Shown here: positions 43,395 through 53,457 of the stretch, piece after piece
Layout of the letters: each line of letters begins with the position of its first letter
Numbering within the stretch: the first letter of the stretch is position 1
From: Devosia epidermidihirudinis
GTDB taxonomy: Bacteria > Pseudomonadota > Alphaproteobacteria > Rhizobiales > Devosiaceae
DNA length: 64,000 nucleotides
Assembly: GCF_000971295.1 (NCBI RefSeq)
Contig: NZ_LANJ01000011.1
Location: forward strand, 737,247 to 801,246
Direction of reading: 5' to 3'
Translations under genes and position numbers: made by a program
The notes under the pieces: generated by a model
Database searches by the model: none
What the model saw: the letters and a program-made list of their open reading frames with translations, nothing else
What the model was told of the DNA's origin: nothing

Positions 43395-45479
43395 ATGACC
43401 AAATCCTCCGCTCCCATCGCTGCCCAGAAGTCTCACGCGGCCACCTTCCACGGCGTTACGCGTGACGACCCATACAATTGGCTGCGCGCCGACAACTGGC
43501 AGGAGGTGATGCAGAAGCCCGAGACGCTCGATCCCGAAATCCGCGCCTATCTCGACGCCGAGAACAGCTATTTCGAGGAGCAGTTCGGCAAGCCGACCGA
43601 GGCGCTGCAGGACACGATCTACAAGGAAATTCGCGGCCGCATCAAAGAGGACGATAGCGGCATCGCTTCGCCCGACGGCCCCTTCGCCTATAATTCGCGC
43701 ATGCTCGAGGGCAAGCAGTACCCACTGATCGTGCGCACCCCGCGTGAGGGTGGCGAAGAAACCGTTCTGCTCGATTGCAACGTGGAAGCCGGCGAAGGCT
43801 ATTTCGGCTTTGCTGGCGCCGAGCATGATCGCTCGCACCGCTATCTCGCCTGGGCCGCCGACCGCGCGGGCTCGGAATATTATGACATCGTCATCCGCGA
43901 TCTCGATACCGGCGTCGACAGCGCCGAGGTCATCACCGAGACCGCCGGATCCTATGTCTGGAGCAATGATTCCAAGTCGATCTACTACACCGAGTATGAC
44001 GACAATCACCGCCCCTATCGCATCAAGCTGCACACCATCGGGACTGACCAGGCGAACGATCCGATCATCTTCGAAGAAAAAGACCCCGGCTTTTTCGTCG
44101 GCGTTGGCCGCACCCTGTCCGACAAGTTCATCGTCATCGACGCGCATGATCACCAGACATCGGAATGCTGGCTGATCGACGCTGAGAAAGGCGGCGAGGC
44201 ACGCCTTGTCGCGCCACGCCTCACAGATCGTGAATACGACATCGATGAGCGCGATGGCCTGCTCTATATCCGCACCAATGCGGATGGCGCCGAAGACTTC
44301 AAGATCGTCACCGCGCCCGTCGACAATCCCGGCGCCGACAACTGGACCGATCTCATCGCCCACCAGCAGGGCGTGCTGATCCTCGACAGCACGGTCATCA
44401 AAAACCACCTGCTGCGCCTTGAGCGCTATGAAGGCCTGCCGCGCATTGTCGTGCGCGACCTGCGCACCAATAAGGAAGAGACCGTCAAATTCGACGAGGA
44501 GGCCTATTCGCTGGGTATGTCGGTCGGCTACGAGTTCGATACGTCGGTGTTCCGCCTCACTTATGCCTCGCCCACCACGCCGTCGCGCACCTATGACATG
44601 GACCTCGAGACCGGCACCCGCACCCTGCTCAAGGAGCAGGAAGTGCCCTCCGGTCACAATCCAGCGGACTACGAGACCCGCCGCCTCTTCGCCAAGGCGT
44701 CCGATGGCGAGCTGGTCCCCGTCACCGTGCTCTATCGCAAGGGCACCAAGCTCGATGGCTCGGCCCCGGCCCTGCTCTACGGCTACGGCGCTTATGGCAT
44801 GTCCATGCCGTCCAACTTCTCCATCTCGGCGCTCTCGCTGGTCGATCGTGGCTTCGTCCACGCCACCGCTCACATTCGCGGCGGCATGGAAAAGGGCTAT
44901 CGCTGGTACGTACATGGTCGCCGCGAAAACAAGACCAACACCTTCACCGATTTCATCGCTGCCGCTGAGATGCTGATTGCCGAGGGCTATACGTCCAAGG
45001 GCCGCATCGTGGCGCAGGGCGGTTCGGCCGGTGGCATGCTCATGGGCGCCATCGCCAATCTGCGCCCCGATCTCTGGGGTGGCATTCTCGCGCAGGTGCC
45101 GTTTGTCGACGTGCTCAACACCATGCTCGACGAAACCCTGCCACTGACCCCGCCAGAATGGCCCGAATGGGGCAATCCGCTGGCTTCGGCTGAGGACTAT
45201 GCCCGCATCGCTGCCTACGCCCCCTATGAGCAGGTTGCCGCCAAGGACTATCCGCCGATCTTCGCGTTGGCTGGTTTGACCGATCCGCGCGTGACCTATT
45301 GGGAGCCCGCCAAGTGGGTCGCCAAGCTGCGCGCCACCAAGACGGGCGACACCCCGATCTACCTCAAGACCAATATGGGCGCCGGCCACGGCGGCGCATC
45401 GGGCCGCTTCGACCGCCTCAAAGAAACCGCCCAGTGCTACGCCTTTGCGTTGCAGGTCGTGGGAGCGGACCAGGCCTAG
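43395..45479 (+). CDS. ptrB: Oligopeptidase B-type S9 peptidase
   Basis: 694 residues from ATG at 43395. An N-terminal ~380 residue beta-propeller (FHGVTRDDPYNWLRADNWQE at the start) precedes the alpha/beta-hydrolase domain: oxyanion-region LLYGYGAYGMSM, nucleophile Ser in QGGSAGGMLMG, Asp in ALAGLTDPRVTYWEPAKW, His in NMGAGHGGASGRF. Cytoplasmic, cuts short peptides after basic residues. The upstream open frame to 43005 lies over the divergent promoter and is rejected. Long antisense frames over this gene are shadows. Confidence 0.93.
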   Translation: MTKSSAPIAAQKSHAATFHGVTRDDPYNWLRADNWQEVMQKPETLDPEIRAYLDAENSYFEEQFGKPTEALQDTIYKEIRGRIKEDDSGIASPDGPFAYNSRMLEGKQYPLIVRTPREGGEETVLLDCNVEAGEGYFGFAGAEHDRSHRYLAWAADRAGSEYYDIVIRDLDTGVDSAEVITETAGSYVWSNDSKSIYYTEYDDNHRPYRIKLHTIGTDQANDPIIFEEKDPGFFVGVGRTLSDKFIVIDAHDHQTSECWLIDAEKGGEARLVAPRLTDREYDIDERDGLLYIRTNADGAEDFKIVTAPVDNPGADNWTDLIAHQQGVLILDSTVIKNHLLRLERYEGLPRIVVRDLRTNKEETVKFDEEAYSLGMSVGYEFDTSVFRLTYASPTTPSRTYDMDLETGTRTLLKEQEVPSGHNPADYETRRLFAKASDGELVPVTVLYRKGTKLDGSAPALLYGYGAYGMSMPSNFSISALSLVDRGFVHATAHIRGGMEKGYRWYVHGRRENKTNTFTDFIAAAEMLIAEGYTSKGRIVAQGGSAGGMLMGAIANLRPDLWGGILAQVPFVDVLNTMLDETLPLTPPEWPEWGNPLASAEDYARIAAYAPYEQVAAKDYPPIFALAGLTDPRVTYWEPAKWVAKLRATKTGDTPIYLKTNMGAGHGGASGRFDRLKETAQCYAFALQVVGADQA

Positions 45480-45530
45480 TCGCACATGCCCCTTCTTCAG
45501 GGGAGAGGAAAGGCCCCTCCCCAAGCACGT

Positions 45531-45634
45531 GTCATCCCGGCCTTGAGCCGGGATCCATCCTGAGATGAGCATTTGAGCCACTTTGCGGCTGCGGCACTAT
45601 CTCGAGATGGACCCCGGCTCAAGGCCGGGGTGAC
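45531..45634. repeat. Family C palindromic repeat
   Basis: GTCATCCCGGCCTTGAGCCG then GGATCCATCCTGAGATG on the left, and ATGGACCCCGGCTCAAGGCCGGGGTGAC on the right (in pieces). The second copy is at 56262-56365. It lies between ptrB and the AraC gene. Confidence 0.8.
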
Positions 45635-45691
45635 CCGGTGGAAGGACAAATCCACCTTGCTCACCGGACGAACGATCATTACATTACCCCG

Positions 45692-46681
45692 ATGACCAAC
45701 AATTCGTCCGCCGCACATCTCCAGCTGGAAGCCGGGCAGGATGCCCTGAGCGAGGTCCTGCAGGACTTCCGGCTCAGCGGCGTCAACTATGGTCGGCTTG
45801 AATTGCGCCATCCGTGGAGCCTGGCCTTCCCGGAGCAGCCACAACTGCGCTTTCACTTCGTCAGCCGTGGGCCATGCTGGGTCCATACCAAGACCAAAGG
45901 CTGGGAAGAGCTGAGCGACGGCGACCTCGTATTGTTGCCGCAGGGCGCCGAACACCGCCTCGCCAGCACACCGGACAAGACTGACGATTCAATGTCCAAA
46001 TGCCAGATCACCAAGCTCGGCGGCAACGTGTGTAAGGTCGTCAAAGACGGGGACGGCAGCGCGTCCATTCTGTTCTCGGGCTCGATGGAGCTTGGTGCCT
46101 ATGCCCTGCACCCTCTGATCAGCCTGATGCCCACCATCATTAGGGGCAATGACGTCGCCACCCACGATCCAATGGTCAATCCATTGATCGCCGCCATGAC
46201 CGTGGAGGCCTGTGAGCCCCGCATGGGCAGCGCCACCATTCTGTCGCGCATGGCAGATCTGCTCACAGCCCGCTTGATCCGCTGCTGGGTCAAGGGCCAT
46301 GAAGATGACACCACCGGTTGGCTCGCCGCCATTCGCGATCCTCATGTCGGGCGCGCGCTCGTCGCCATGCATCGCGAGCCCGGCAGGAACTGGACGATCG
46401 AAAGCCTCGCGGCGCTGGCCGGTCAGTCCCGCTCGGTGTTCGCCGAGCGCTTCAGCGCCATTCTGGGCGAAGGCGCCGCGCGCTATCTTGCCCGCCTGCG
46501 CATGCAGTTGGCGCAGGAATGGCTGGCGCAAAACAGCATGGCCACCGCCGAAGTCGCCTCCCGCCTCGGTTATGAGTCCGAGGCCAGCTTCGCCCGCGCC
46601 TTCAAACGCATCACCAATGCCTCGCCCGGCGCGGTGCGGCGCAGCGCTTCCGGACGAATTGATATGGAACTCGGATTTTAA
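45692..46681 (+). CDS. AraC-family regulator with cupin-like sensor domain
   Basis: 329 residues from ATG at 45692. The N-terminal part (about 30-190) is the cupin domain of AraC_binding type 6: VNYGRLELRHPWSLAFPEQ, then DGDLVLLPQGAEHRLA. The C-terminal ~100 residues hold two helix-turn-helix motifs (WTIESLAALAGQSRSVFAERF and TAEVASRLGYESEASFARAFKR). The MFS exporter gene starts 60 bp downstream on the same strand and is the likely target. The inducer is unknown. Confidence 0.9.
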   Translation: MTNNSSAAHLQLEAGQDALSEVLQDFRLSGVNYGRLELRHPWSLAFPEQPQLRFHFVSRGPCWVHTKTKGWEELSDGDLVLLPQGAEHRLASTPDKTDDSMSKCQITKLGGNVCKVVKDGDGSASILFSGSMELGAYALHPLISLMPTIIRGNDVATHDPMVNPLIAAMTVEACEPRMGSATILSRMADLLTARLIRCWVKGHEDDTTGWLAAIRDPHVGRALVAMHREPGRNWTIESLAALAGQSRSVFAERFSAILGEGAARYLARLRMQLAQEWLAQNSMATAEVASRLGYESEASFARAFKRITNASPGAVRRSASGRIDMELGF

Positions 46682-46741
46682 GACACATATCGTCTCAACC
46701 GGTGCGCCTATGAAGCTCCTCCAGAATTTGGAGTTAGCTTC

Positions 46742-47953
46742 GTGACAGACACCACCCTCCCCCTCGATGGCATCGCCGTCGACCATGACGCGACCTCGGC
46801 GACAACGTCATGGGGCGCAAAAACCTGGCTGGCCATGCTCGCCATGCTTGCCACCAGTTTCGCCCTCGTCTCTGCCGAGTTCCTTCCGGCGGGCCTGCTC
46901 ACCCCGATGGCGGCCGACCTCGGCATCAGCGAAGGCACGGCCGGTCAGGTGGTCACCGCCACCGCTTTGGTCGGCGCGATCACGGCGCTGCTCAGCAACG
47001 TGTTGATCGGCACGATCAACCGCAAAGCCGTGCTGCTGGGTCTTAGCGCACTGGCCGTCGTGTCCAATCTGCTGTCGGCCTACGCCACTGACTTCTGGCT
47101 GCTGCTGGTTGGTCGGGCTGGCCTCGGCATCGCGCTCAGCGCGTTCTGGGCGCTGTCCATGGCTGTCGTGGTTCGCCTCGTCGGCACTAAATCCATGGGC
47201 CGCGGCGTCGCCATGGTCAGCCTCGGCGTGTCCCTCGCCACCATTGCCGCGCCGTCCATGGGCGCCTTGATCAGCGATTGGATCGGCTGGCGCCACGCCA
47301 CCGCCATCACCGCTGGCCTTGCCGGCTTTGCCCTCCTGCTCCAGCTGATCAGCCTGCCAAGCCTGCCGGCCTCTGCCAGCAATAGCCTGGGCGATGTGCT
47401 TGGCCTGACGCGCCGTCGCGGCGTTCAGCTCGGCATGCTCGCCATTCTCATGCTGATGGCTGGCCACATGACCGGCTCAGTCTATGTGCGTCCGTTTCTC
47501 GAGCAGGTTACGTCGCTGTCGACCGGCATGATCGCGCTGGTACTCGGTGGCTTCGGCATCGCCGCCGTGGTGGGCACCGTGCTTGCCGGCCGCCTTGCCG
47601 ATATTGATGCCCGCAAGACGTTGGCCCTCACAGCCACCATCATGGCGCTGTCGGCGCTGGCCCTTGTGCTATGGGGTGCAAGCATTGCAGCAGCCTTCGT
47701 GTTTGTCGCGTCGTGGGGCCTTGCCTTTGGCATGGCGCCGGTTTCGCTGCAGGCCAATTTGTCGCGCTCGGCGCCCGATGCGCTTGAGGGTGCGGGGAGC
47801 CTAATGGTGGTGTCCTTCCAGGTCGCCATTACCCTTGGCGCGGTGATCGGTGGTTATGTGGTGGATACCTTCTCGGCCACCGCAAATATGAGCCTGACGG
47901 CCATTTTGGCGGCCCTGACGCTGCTGCTGGCCCTGTCCCAGCGCAAGGCCTGA
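46742..47953 (+). CDS. MFS drug/sugar efflux transporter
   Basis: 403 residues from GTG at 46742 with GGAG 8 bases upstream. Twelve TM helices; EFLPAGLLTPMAADLGISEGTAGQVVTATALVGAIT (in pieces) and the GRAGLGIALSAFWALSMAVVVRL stretch are typical of the arabinose-efflux/YdhP-type DHA1 family. Substrate unknown; pairing with the AraC gene suggests inducible export. Confidence 0.9.
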   Translation: MTDTTLPLDGIAVDHDATSATTSWGAKTWLAMLAMLATSFALVSAEFLPAGLLTPMAADLGISEGTAGQVVTATALVGAITALLSNVLIGTINRKAVLLGLSALAVVSNLLSAYATDFWLLLVGRAGLGIALSAFWALSMAVVVRLVGTKSMGRGVAMVSLGVSLATIAAPSMGALISDWIGWRHATAITAGLAGFALLLQLISLPSLPASASNSLGDVLGLTRRRGVQLGMLAILMLMAGHMTGSVYVRPFLEQVTSLSTGMIALVLGGFGIAAVVGTVLAGRLADIDARKTLALTATIMALSALALVLWGASIAAAFVFVASWGLAFGMAPVSLQANLSRSAPDALEGAGSLMVVSFQVAITLGAVIGGYVVDTFSATANMSLTAILAALTLLLALSQRKA

Positions 47954-47964
47954 TCCCTAGCGAT

Positions 47965-48003
47965 GCGGTGGTGCCAAACCTTTTCGTTGAGCACCACCGC
48001 TTT
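47965..48003 (+). terminator. Hairpin after the MFS gene
   Basis: GCGGTGGTGC (47965-47974) pairs perfectly with GCACCACCGC (47991-48000), with a 16-base loop, then TTT. It is a likely terminator between the MFS gene and sodB, although the T-run is short. Confidence 0.6.
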
Positions 48004-48105
48004 GGAAGGAACGTTCAAGCCCAACTGATTGTTGTATCGTCATAATCGGCCTATAGCTTGGGTCGGATTTTTTCCTCAGCGATAAACAAAAGACGGAGGC
48101 TACTC

Positions 48106-48711
48106 ATGTCCACCAAGTTCACTCTGCCACCCCTGCCATATGCCTATGACGCACTTGGCCCCTACATGTCGGCAGAAACACTTGAGTTCCACCACGACAA
48201 GCACCACCAGGCTTACGTCACCAATGGTGAAAAGCTGCTGGAAGGTTCGGGCCTGGAAATCCTGGCGCTCGAAGACATCGTCAAGGAGTCCTATGGCAAG
48301 AATGCCGGCCTCTTCAACAATGCCGGCCAGCACTACAACCACGTGCACTTCTGGAACTGGATGAAGCCAAATGGCGGCGGCAACAAGCTGCCCGGCGCTC
48401 TGGCCAAGAAGATCGACGAAGACCTCGGCGGCTTCGACAAGTTCCGCGCTGATTTCATCGCTGCGGGCACCACGCAGTTCGGTTCGGGCTGGGCATGGCT
48501 GTCGCTCAAGGACGGCAAGCTGGAAGTCTCCAAGACTGCCAATGGTGAGTCGCCACTGATCCACAACGCGCATCCACTGCTCGGCGTCGACGTCTGGGAA
48601 CACTCCTATTACATCGACTACCGCAATGCCCGTCCGAAGTACCTCGAAGCCTGGTTCGACAACCTGGTGAACTGGGAACACGTCGAACTGCTGTTCGAAG
48701 AAGCCAAGTAA
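48106..48711 (+). CDS. sodB: Fe-type superoxide dismutase
   Basis: 201 residues from ATG at 48106 with GGAGG upstream. Metal ligands are His29, His79, Asp162 (DVWEHSYY) and His166. Gln75 in NNAGQHYNH sits where iron enzymes keep their active-site Gln, so an Fe (or cambialistic) enzyme is favoured over Mn. No signal peptide: cytoplasmic. It removes superoxide. A strong terminator follows. Confidence 0.95.
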   Translation: MSTKFTLPPLPYAYDALGPYMSAETLEFHHDKHHQAYVTNGEKLLEGSGLEILALEDIVKESYGKNAGLFNNAGQHYNHVHFWNWMKPNGGGNKLPGALAKKIDEDLGGFDKFRADFIAAGTTQFGSGWAWLSLKDGKLEVSKTANGESPLIHNAHPLLGVDVWEHSYYIDYRNARPKYLEAWFDNLVNWEHVELLFEEAK

Positions 48712-48735
48712 GCTTCGCACCAAACGATAAAACAG

Positions 48736-48776
48736 AGCCCGTCAACGCCCCGCGCGTTGGCGGGCTTTGTGTTTTT
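48736..48776 (+). terminator. Intrinsic terminator of sodB
   Basis: AGCCCGTCAACGC pairs with GCGTTGGCGGGCT (one G-T pair) around a short loop, followed by TTGTGTTTTT, 25 bp after the sodB stop. Confidence 0.85.
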
Positions 48777-48795
48777 GGCGGCACCACCACCGCTC

Positions 48796-48875
48796 GTCAC
48801 CCTCGGGCTTGAGACCCGACGGCTCTTCACTTCCCCGCCTGTCCCAAAACCCTCGGGTCAGGCCCGAGGGTGACG
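48796..48875. repeat. Family A palindromic repeat
   Basis: GTCACCCTCGGGCTTGAGACCC and CTCGGGTCAGGCCCGAGGGTGACGG form inverted arms. It lies after the sodB terminator. Confidence 0.8.
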
Positions 48876-48991
48876 GCTGAAGCATAGCGCGCCCCCGCAT
48901 TTTCCCCAGCCCGTTGGCCCTTGCTCCCTGCGCCCCCTTCTACGCCACACCACCCTATGGTAACAATTTGTTCACTATTCGGGGAGCGTGC

Positions 48992-49537
48992 GTGTCAGAG
49001 CCTGCCAAGGTCGTTGCGATTATCGCGGCAAATCCTGCGCTGTCGTCTTTGTTGACGATGGTGGTGGCTGGCGATTCACACCTCAAAGTCCGCCAGTTCG
49101 AGAGCGAACTCGAGCTCATCGCCTATATGCGGCTTGCCCCTGTTCACATGCTGGTATGCGACTTCGACCGTGAAGGTCGCCCTGCCTATGAGATGGTGGA
49201 AGGCATTCGCCTCAACAACCATCTGATTAGCCAGGACGTCCCGGTCATCGCACTCACCCGCACGATCACGCCACCAATGCGCCATCAGGCGATCAGCGCC
49301 GGCATCGACGAGGTCATCGTCAAGCCGATGTCGCCCCGCCACCTGCTGCAGCGCATTCAAACCCGGCTCAAGACGCGCAGCGTCGTCGGCGCCCTGGGTG
49401 GCTATCGCGGCCCGGACCGCCGCGACCGCATTACCATGCCCAAGCCAAGCCCAACCCCGGCCCGCCGCAACACCGACAACGTCATCCCGCTCTTCCCCAA
49501 AGCCCCCAAGCCCCAGCATCCGGGCCTCGAGCACTAG
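48992..49537 (+). CDS. Receiver-domain protein with basic C-terminal tail
   Basis: 181 residues from GTG at 48992, with GGGGAG 7 bases upstream. The receiver (about 5-125) has the phosphoacceptor region MLVCDFDREG, the Thr in VIALTRT and the Lys in VKPMSP. The tail holds GGYRGPDRRDRITMP, a basic motif seen in several alphaproteobacterial single-receiver proteins, and no known output domain. It may act through protein contacts. No kinase is adjacent. Confidence 0.8.
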   Translation: MSEPAKVVAIIAANPALSSLLTMVVAGDSHLKVRQFESELELIAYMRLAPVHMLVCDFDREGRPAYEMVEGIRLNNHLISQDVPVIALTRTITPPMRHQAISAGIDEVIVKPMSPRHLLQRIQTRLKTRSVVGALGGYRGPDRRDRITMPKPSPTPARRNTDNVIPLFPKAPKPQHPGLEH

Positions 49538-49561
49538 GCACGGGCAGGTGTTTGCCAGAAG

Positions 49562-49678
49562 TACCCCCTCCTAGCCTCCCCCTGATAGGGGGAGGAACGA
49601 GCTTGTGCTCGCGTTACGATCGCGCCCAAAACCCGAAGCCCTCCTCCCCCTTTTCAGGGGGAGGCCGGGTGGGGGTAT
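49562..49678. repeat. Family F-like palindromic repeat
   Basis: TACCCCCTCCTAGCCTCCCC with TGATAGGGGGAGG on the left, and CCTCCCCCTTTTCAGGGGG with AGGCCGGGTGGGGGTA on the right. Each side is itself a hairpin, and the outer arms pair. Confidence 0.7.
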
Positions 49679-49720
49679 CCTCCCTCAAAGAAGCCCCCAA
49701 AAAACCACGCCACCCACCGC

Positions 49721-49796
49721 CGCTTCCCACGGACTTGATCCGTGGGTCTCTCGCAGCACGGCACAAATAAAAGACCCGCGGATCGAGTCCGCGGGC
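49721..49796. repeat. Family B palindromic repeat
   Basis: CGCTTCCCACGGACTTGATC and GATCGAGTCCGCGGG are mirrored, the right arm being shortened. With the family F element it fills the 295 bp gap 49538-49832; no gene is seen. Confidence 0.75.
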
Positions 49797-49832
49797 CGCA
49801 TCATGGATGGAAAGCAGACGAGGCGCGAAAAC

Positions 49833-50402
49833 CTACCGCGCTTCGGACACCAACCGGGTCACCCGGTTCCACAGGTCATCGATCGACTCGGCGAACTGCA
49901 CCACGTGCTCATAGCCGCGCAGGCCCGGTGCTAAAACGTCCGCCGCATAGCCGCGAATGACTTCATAGGCCCGGTGACGATTGAGCATAACCACAGGCAC
50001 CGTGCGGCCAGCGGCGCGCCCCGATGCCCAGGTGTTGAACAATGCGGTAACGGACGCCAGCGACCCCGGCAGCGCCACATAGCCCTCGGCCAGCTCGGCC
50101 ACGCGGGCCTGCCGTTCGGCCGCCGTGCCAAACACCTCGAATGGCACACCGGCCAACGCGGGCGGCAGCACCAGCGGGCTATCGGCGACGATCAGCACAT
50201 TGCCGCCCGACGCCCGCGCAGCCGTGATCAGCGGCACCGGAACCACGCCCTTTTCGGCGATGCAGATGATGCGCGCGCCCCGCTTGGCGAAGTGCGTGCC
50301 GACCTGGCTCATGATCGAGGCGCGTTCAGCGTCACCCGGACCTTTGTCCGAGGCGAAGATGGCCAGCGTTGGCGCGGGAGAAAGTGTATCCATTATCGTC
50401 AT
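49833..50402 (-). CDS. LOG/SLOG-fold protein with altered catalytic motif
   Basis: 189 residues. A Rossmann-like fold resembling LOG phosphoribohydrolases and TIGR00725-type proteins: [15 protein letters not shown], then [28 protein letters not shown]. The PGGxGTxxE motif that binds and cleaves nucleoside monophosphates is replaced by [12 protein letters not shown] (111-122): the second Gly, the Gly-Thr and the Glu are gone. It probably binds a nucleotide but does not hydrolyse it in the LOG way. It overlaps the HerA-like ATPase gene (ATGA). Confidence 0.7.
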   Translation of the reverse strand: MTIMDTLSPAPTLAIFASDKGPGDAERASIMSQVGTHFAKRGARIICIAEKGVVPVPLITAARASGGNVLIVADSPLVLPPALAGVPFEVFGTAAERQARVAELAEGYVALPGSLASVTALFNTWASGRAAGRTVPVVMLNRHRAYEVIRGYAADVLAPGLRGYEHVVQFAESIDDLWNRVTRLVSEAR

Positions 50403-51925
50403 TTACCCCGCTTCAGGCTGCCAAGAATGCCGCGCACCAGCGCGTTGCCCAGCCGGTTGGCCACCGTGCGGGCCAGTGAATTCATTGCCGCTTCCGCCGG
50501 CGTCTGGCGTGTGGACGCGCGCGGCGTGCTGGGTGCGCGCGCCGTTGTCGCCGTACGCGAAGCAGGCGCGCTGCGGTCGAGTTTGGCGCGTTCGGCGTCG
50601 ATGCGTTGCTGCTCGGCGGCGTCCTGCTGTGCCTTGGCCTTGCGCGCCAGCACTTCAAAGGCCGAGTCGCGGTCGATCATGGTGTCGTAAAGCCCGGCCA
50701 CAGGCGAATTGGCCATGATGGCCCGGCGCTCTTCAGGCAGCAGCGGCCCCACCTGCGCAGAGGGTGGACGGATGAGCGTGCGACCAACCATGGACGGAAT
50801 GCCCTTGGCTTCCAAAACCGAGACCAGCGCCTCGCCGATCCCCAATTGGGTGATCACTTCGGCGGTTGAGAAATCTGGGTTGGGGCGGAACGTGTCGGCG
50901 GCGACCTTCACTGCTTTCTGCTCGCGCGGCGTATAGGCGCGCAGCGCGTGCTGCACGCGGTTAGACAGCTGTGCCAGCACGGATTCTGGAATATCAACCG
51001 GGTTTTGCGTCACGAAGTACACGCCGACGCCCTTGGAGCGCACCAGCTTGACCACCTGCTCCACCTTGTCGACCAGCACTTTGGGTGCGCCGTCAAACAG
51101 CAGGTGCGCTTCGTCAAAGAAGAACACCAGCTTGGGCTTGTCCGGATCGCCCACTTCGGGCAGCGCCTCGAACAGCTCGGAGAGCATCCACAAAAGGAAT
51201 GTCGCATAGAGCCGTGGCGCGCGCATCAGCTCGTCGGCGGCCAAAATCGAGATAAAGCCGCGACCGTCGCGGTCGGTCCGCATCAGATCAGCGATTTCCA
51301 GCGCGCGTTCGCCAAAGAAGTTCTCGGCGCCCTGCTGTTCCAGCACTAGCAAAGCGCGCTGCACAGCGCCGATCGAAGCGGTGGTCACATTGCCGTAGCG
51401 AACGGAAATGTCCTTGGCCCGCTGCTGAATATCGATCAGCAGTGCCCGCAGGTCCTTCATGTCGAGCAGCAACAGGCCTTCGTCATCGGCGACCTTGAAG
51501 GCGATGTTGAGCACGCCTTCCTGGGTGTCGTTGAGCTCCAGCATGCGGCTCAGCAGCAGCGCGCCCATTTCCGAAATCGTTGCGCGAATGGGGTGACCCT
51601 GACGGCCAAACAGGTCCCAGAAGATCACCGGGAACACGTCGTCCTTGTAATCGTCGAAGCCGATTTCCTTGGCCCGCTCGGTTTGCCAGCCCTGCGCTTT
51701 GCCCATCTTGGCGACGCCTGAAAGGTCGCCCTTGATGTCAGCGGCAAACACCGGAACGCCCGCAGCCGAAAAGCCCTCGGCCAGCACCTGCAGCGTCACC
51801 GTCTTGCCGGTGCCCGTCGCGCCCGTCACCAGACCGTGGCGATTACCGTATTTCAGCGCCAGATATTCGGGATGCGTGCTGTTTCCGAGGTAGATCTTGT
51901 CGTCAGCGAGCATTGGGACACCCAT
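50399..51925 (-). CDS. HerA-like ATPase (DUF853/YjgR type)
   Basis: About 508 residues from ATG at 51925 ([15 protein letters not shown]); ATG at 51928 is one codon earlier and there is no clear ribosome binding site. Walker A is GATGTGKT (about 35-42), Walker B is [32 protein letters not shown] is near the end, before a Ala/Arg/Thr-rich linker and a basic C-terminal helix. DUF853 ATPases belong to the HerA/FtsK branch; the cellular role is not established. It is coupled to the LOG-like gene, so the two products may work together. Confidence 0.85.
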   Translation of the reverse strand: MGVPMLADDKIYLGNSTHPEYLALKYGNRHGLVTGATGTGKTVTLQVLAEGFSAAGVPVFAADIKGDLSGVAKMGKAQGWQTERAKEIGFDDYKDDVFPVIFWDLFGRQGHPIRATISEMGALLLSRMLELNDTQEGVLNIAFKVADDEGLLLLDMKDLRALLIDIQQRAKDISVRYGNVTTASIGAVQRALLVLEQQGAENFFGERALEIADLMRTDRDGRGFISILAADELMRAPRLYATFLLWMLSELFEALPEVGDPDKPKLVFFFDEAHLLFDGAPKVLVDKVEQVVKLVRSKGVGVYFVTQNPVDIPESVLAQLSNRVQHALRAYTPREQKAVKVAADTFRPNPDFSTAEVITQLGIGEALVSVLEAKGIPSMVGRTLIRPPSAQVGPLLPEERRAIMANSPVAGLYDTMIDRDSAFEVLARKAKAQQDAAEQQRIDAERAKLDRSAPASRTATTARAPSTPRASTRQTPAEAAMNSLARTVANRLGNALVRGILGSLKRGK

Positions 51926-52030
51926 CATTCGTGTTGCGTTCTTATAGACGTCCGCGATGCTGCGGGACAATGCGTAACTCTGTTTTCCATTGTTGATGGC
52001 GAGCATGCCGCAGTCGAGGCATGATGGGCC

Positions 52031-53341
52031 ATGACCCAGACGATGCTTTCAAATCGCCGTCGCGTGCTCGCCGGAATCGCGACCCTTGCCATTGTCGCGC
52101 CGGCCGCCGCGCAGTCGCAGTTCGACGCGGCCAGCCTTGGCATTGTTGCCGATAGCGGCAAAGACCTCACCACGGCCTTGCAACGCGCGCTCGACAGCAC
52201 CGCAGCAACGGGCCAAACCCTGCGCCTGCCCGCTGGCCGCCTGGTCGCCGCCAATTTGGTGTTCCCGAGCAATCTGATCGTTGAAGGCGTGCCGGGTCGC
52301 ACCGAACTGATCGCCGCTTCAGGCGGCTTCATCGGCAAAATCGCAGGCGCCAGCGATATCGTGTTGCGCGACATCGCCTTCCTCGGCGCGAGCGATGCCG
52401 GGGACGACGCCCTGCTCAGCATCGACGCCAGCGACGCGATCACGCTCGAACGCTGCAGTTGCAGCCGCGGCTCCACCGGCCTTTCCATCTCCGAATCTGC
52501 GGCAACGATCCGCGACTGCCGGTTCACTGATCTCGCCGATGCCGCCATTCACAGCATGAACAGCCGCGGCCTCGTCATCGCGGGCAATCGCATCGAGCGC
52601 TGCGGCAATGCCGGCATTCGCGTCTGGCGGTCCGCGAATGGCGCTGATGGCTCGATCATCACCGGCAATCACATCGCGAAAATCGACTGGGCCAAGGGCG
52701 GTAACGGCCAGAATGGCAATGGCATCAATGTGTTCCGGGCAGACGAGGTGATCATCGCCAACAATCACATCGCCGATTGCGCCTTCACCGCCGTACGCCT
52801 CAACTCCACCAACAATACCCAGATCAGCGGCAATACCTGCCTGCGCTCGGGCGAAGTCGGCATCTTTTCCGAGTTCGCCTTTTCCGGCTCCATCATTGCC
52901 AACAACATCGTCGACGGCGCGGCGGGCGGCATTTCGATGACCAATTTCGATTCTGGCGGCCAGCTTGCCGTGTGCACCGGCAATATCGTGCGCAACATCA
53001 TGCCGACCTCGCCGGTCAATCCGGACAGCACCCCCTATGGCATCTTCGCCGAGGCAGACGCCGCCATCACCGGCAATACCGTACAGAAGGTCCCGGGCAC
53101 CGGCATTGGCGCGGGCGCCGGCCCCTATCTGCGCAACGTGATCATCGCCTCCAATGTCATCTCGACCACCGTGATTGGCGTAGCCGTCAGCGTCGTCGAT
53201 GGCGCGGGCAAGGTCCACATCGCCGACAATCTCATCAGCGATTCCGGTATCGCCATCGCCGGCATGGCCTGGCGCGACGTCGTCGAACCCGACCTCGCCA
53301 CCAACGCCGCGCGCTACCCCAATGTCACGGTCGGAAACTAA
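52031..53341 (+). CDS. Tat-exported right-handed beta-helix protein (TIGR03808 type)
   Basis: 436 residues. A twin-arginine signal ([21 protein letters not shown]) is followed by a parallel beta-helix with recurring turns such as [36 protein letters not shown] and ITGNTVQKV. This is the TIGR03808 Tat-translocated repetitive family. Surface or periplasmic polysaccharide binding or cleavage is possible, but no catalytic site is evident. It starts ~105 bp from the HerA-like gene, divergent. Confidence 0.88.
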   Translation: MTQTMLSNRRRVLAGIATLAIVAPAAAQSQFDAASLGIVADSGKDLTTALQRALDSTAATGQTLRLPAGRLVAANLVFPSNLIVEGVPGRTELIAASGGFIGKIAGASDIVLRDIAFLGASDAGDDALLSIDASDAITLERCSCSRGSTGLSISESAATIRDCRFTDLADAAIHSMNSRGLVIAGNRIERCGNAGIRVWRSANGADGSIITGNHIAKIDWAKGGNGQNGNGINVFRADEVIIANNHIADCAFTAVRLNSTNNTQISGNTCLRSGEVGIFSEFAFSGSIIANNIVDGAAGGISMTNFDSGGQLAVCTGNIVRNIMPTSPVNPDSTPYGIFAEADAAITGNTVQKVPGTGIGAGAGPYLRNVIIASNVISTTVIGVAVSVVDGAGKVHIADNLISDSGIAIAGMAWRDVVEPDLATNAARYPNVTVGN

Positions 53342-53349
53342 TCGTAGAG

Positions 53350-53439
53350 ACCTCATGGTGAGCCCGTCGAACCACGAGGTCGCGCGAGTGGAGGCTTTGG
53401 TGCAACGACCTTGTCCTTCGACACGCTCAGGATGAGGTG
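53350..53439. repeat. Family H repeat (single copy here)
   Basis: ACCTCATGGTGAGCCCGTCG then AACCACGAGGT on the left; CCTTCGACACGCTCAGGATGAGGT on the right. The CTCATGGTGAGC and CGAC...GTCG motifs are typical of widespread dispersed repeats in proteobacteria. It fills the gap between the beta-helix gene and the convergent asparaginase gene. Confidence 0.6.
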
Positions 53440-53457
53440 TACTGAGCTTGTCGCGCC

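Noticed and set aside
43329..45581. 750-residue minus-strand open frame over the oligopeptidase gene
   Set aside because: It is antisense to a full S9 peptidase with an intact catalytic triad and shows no domain of its own; a codon-composition shadow.
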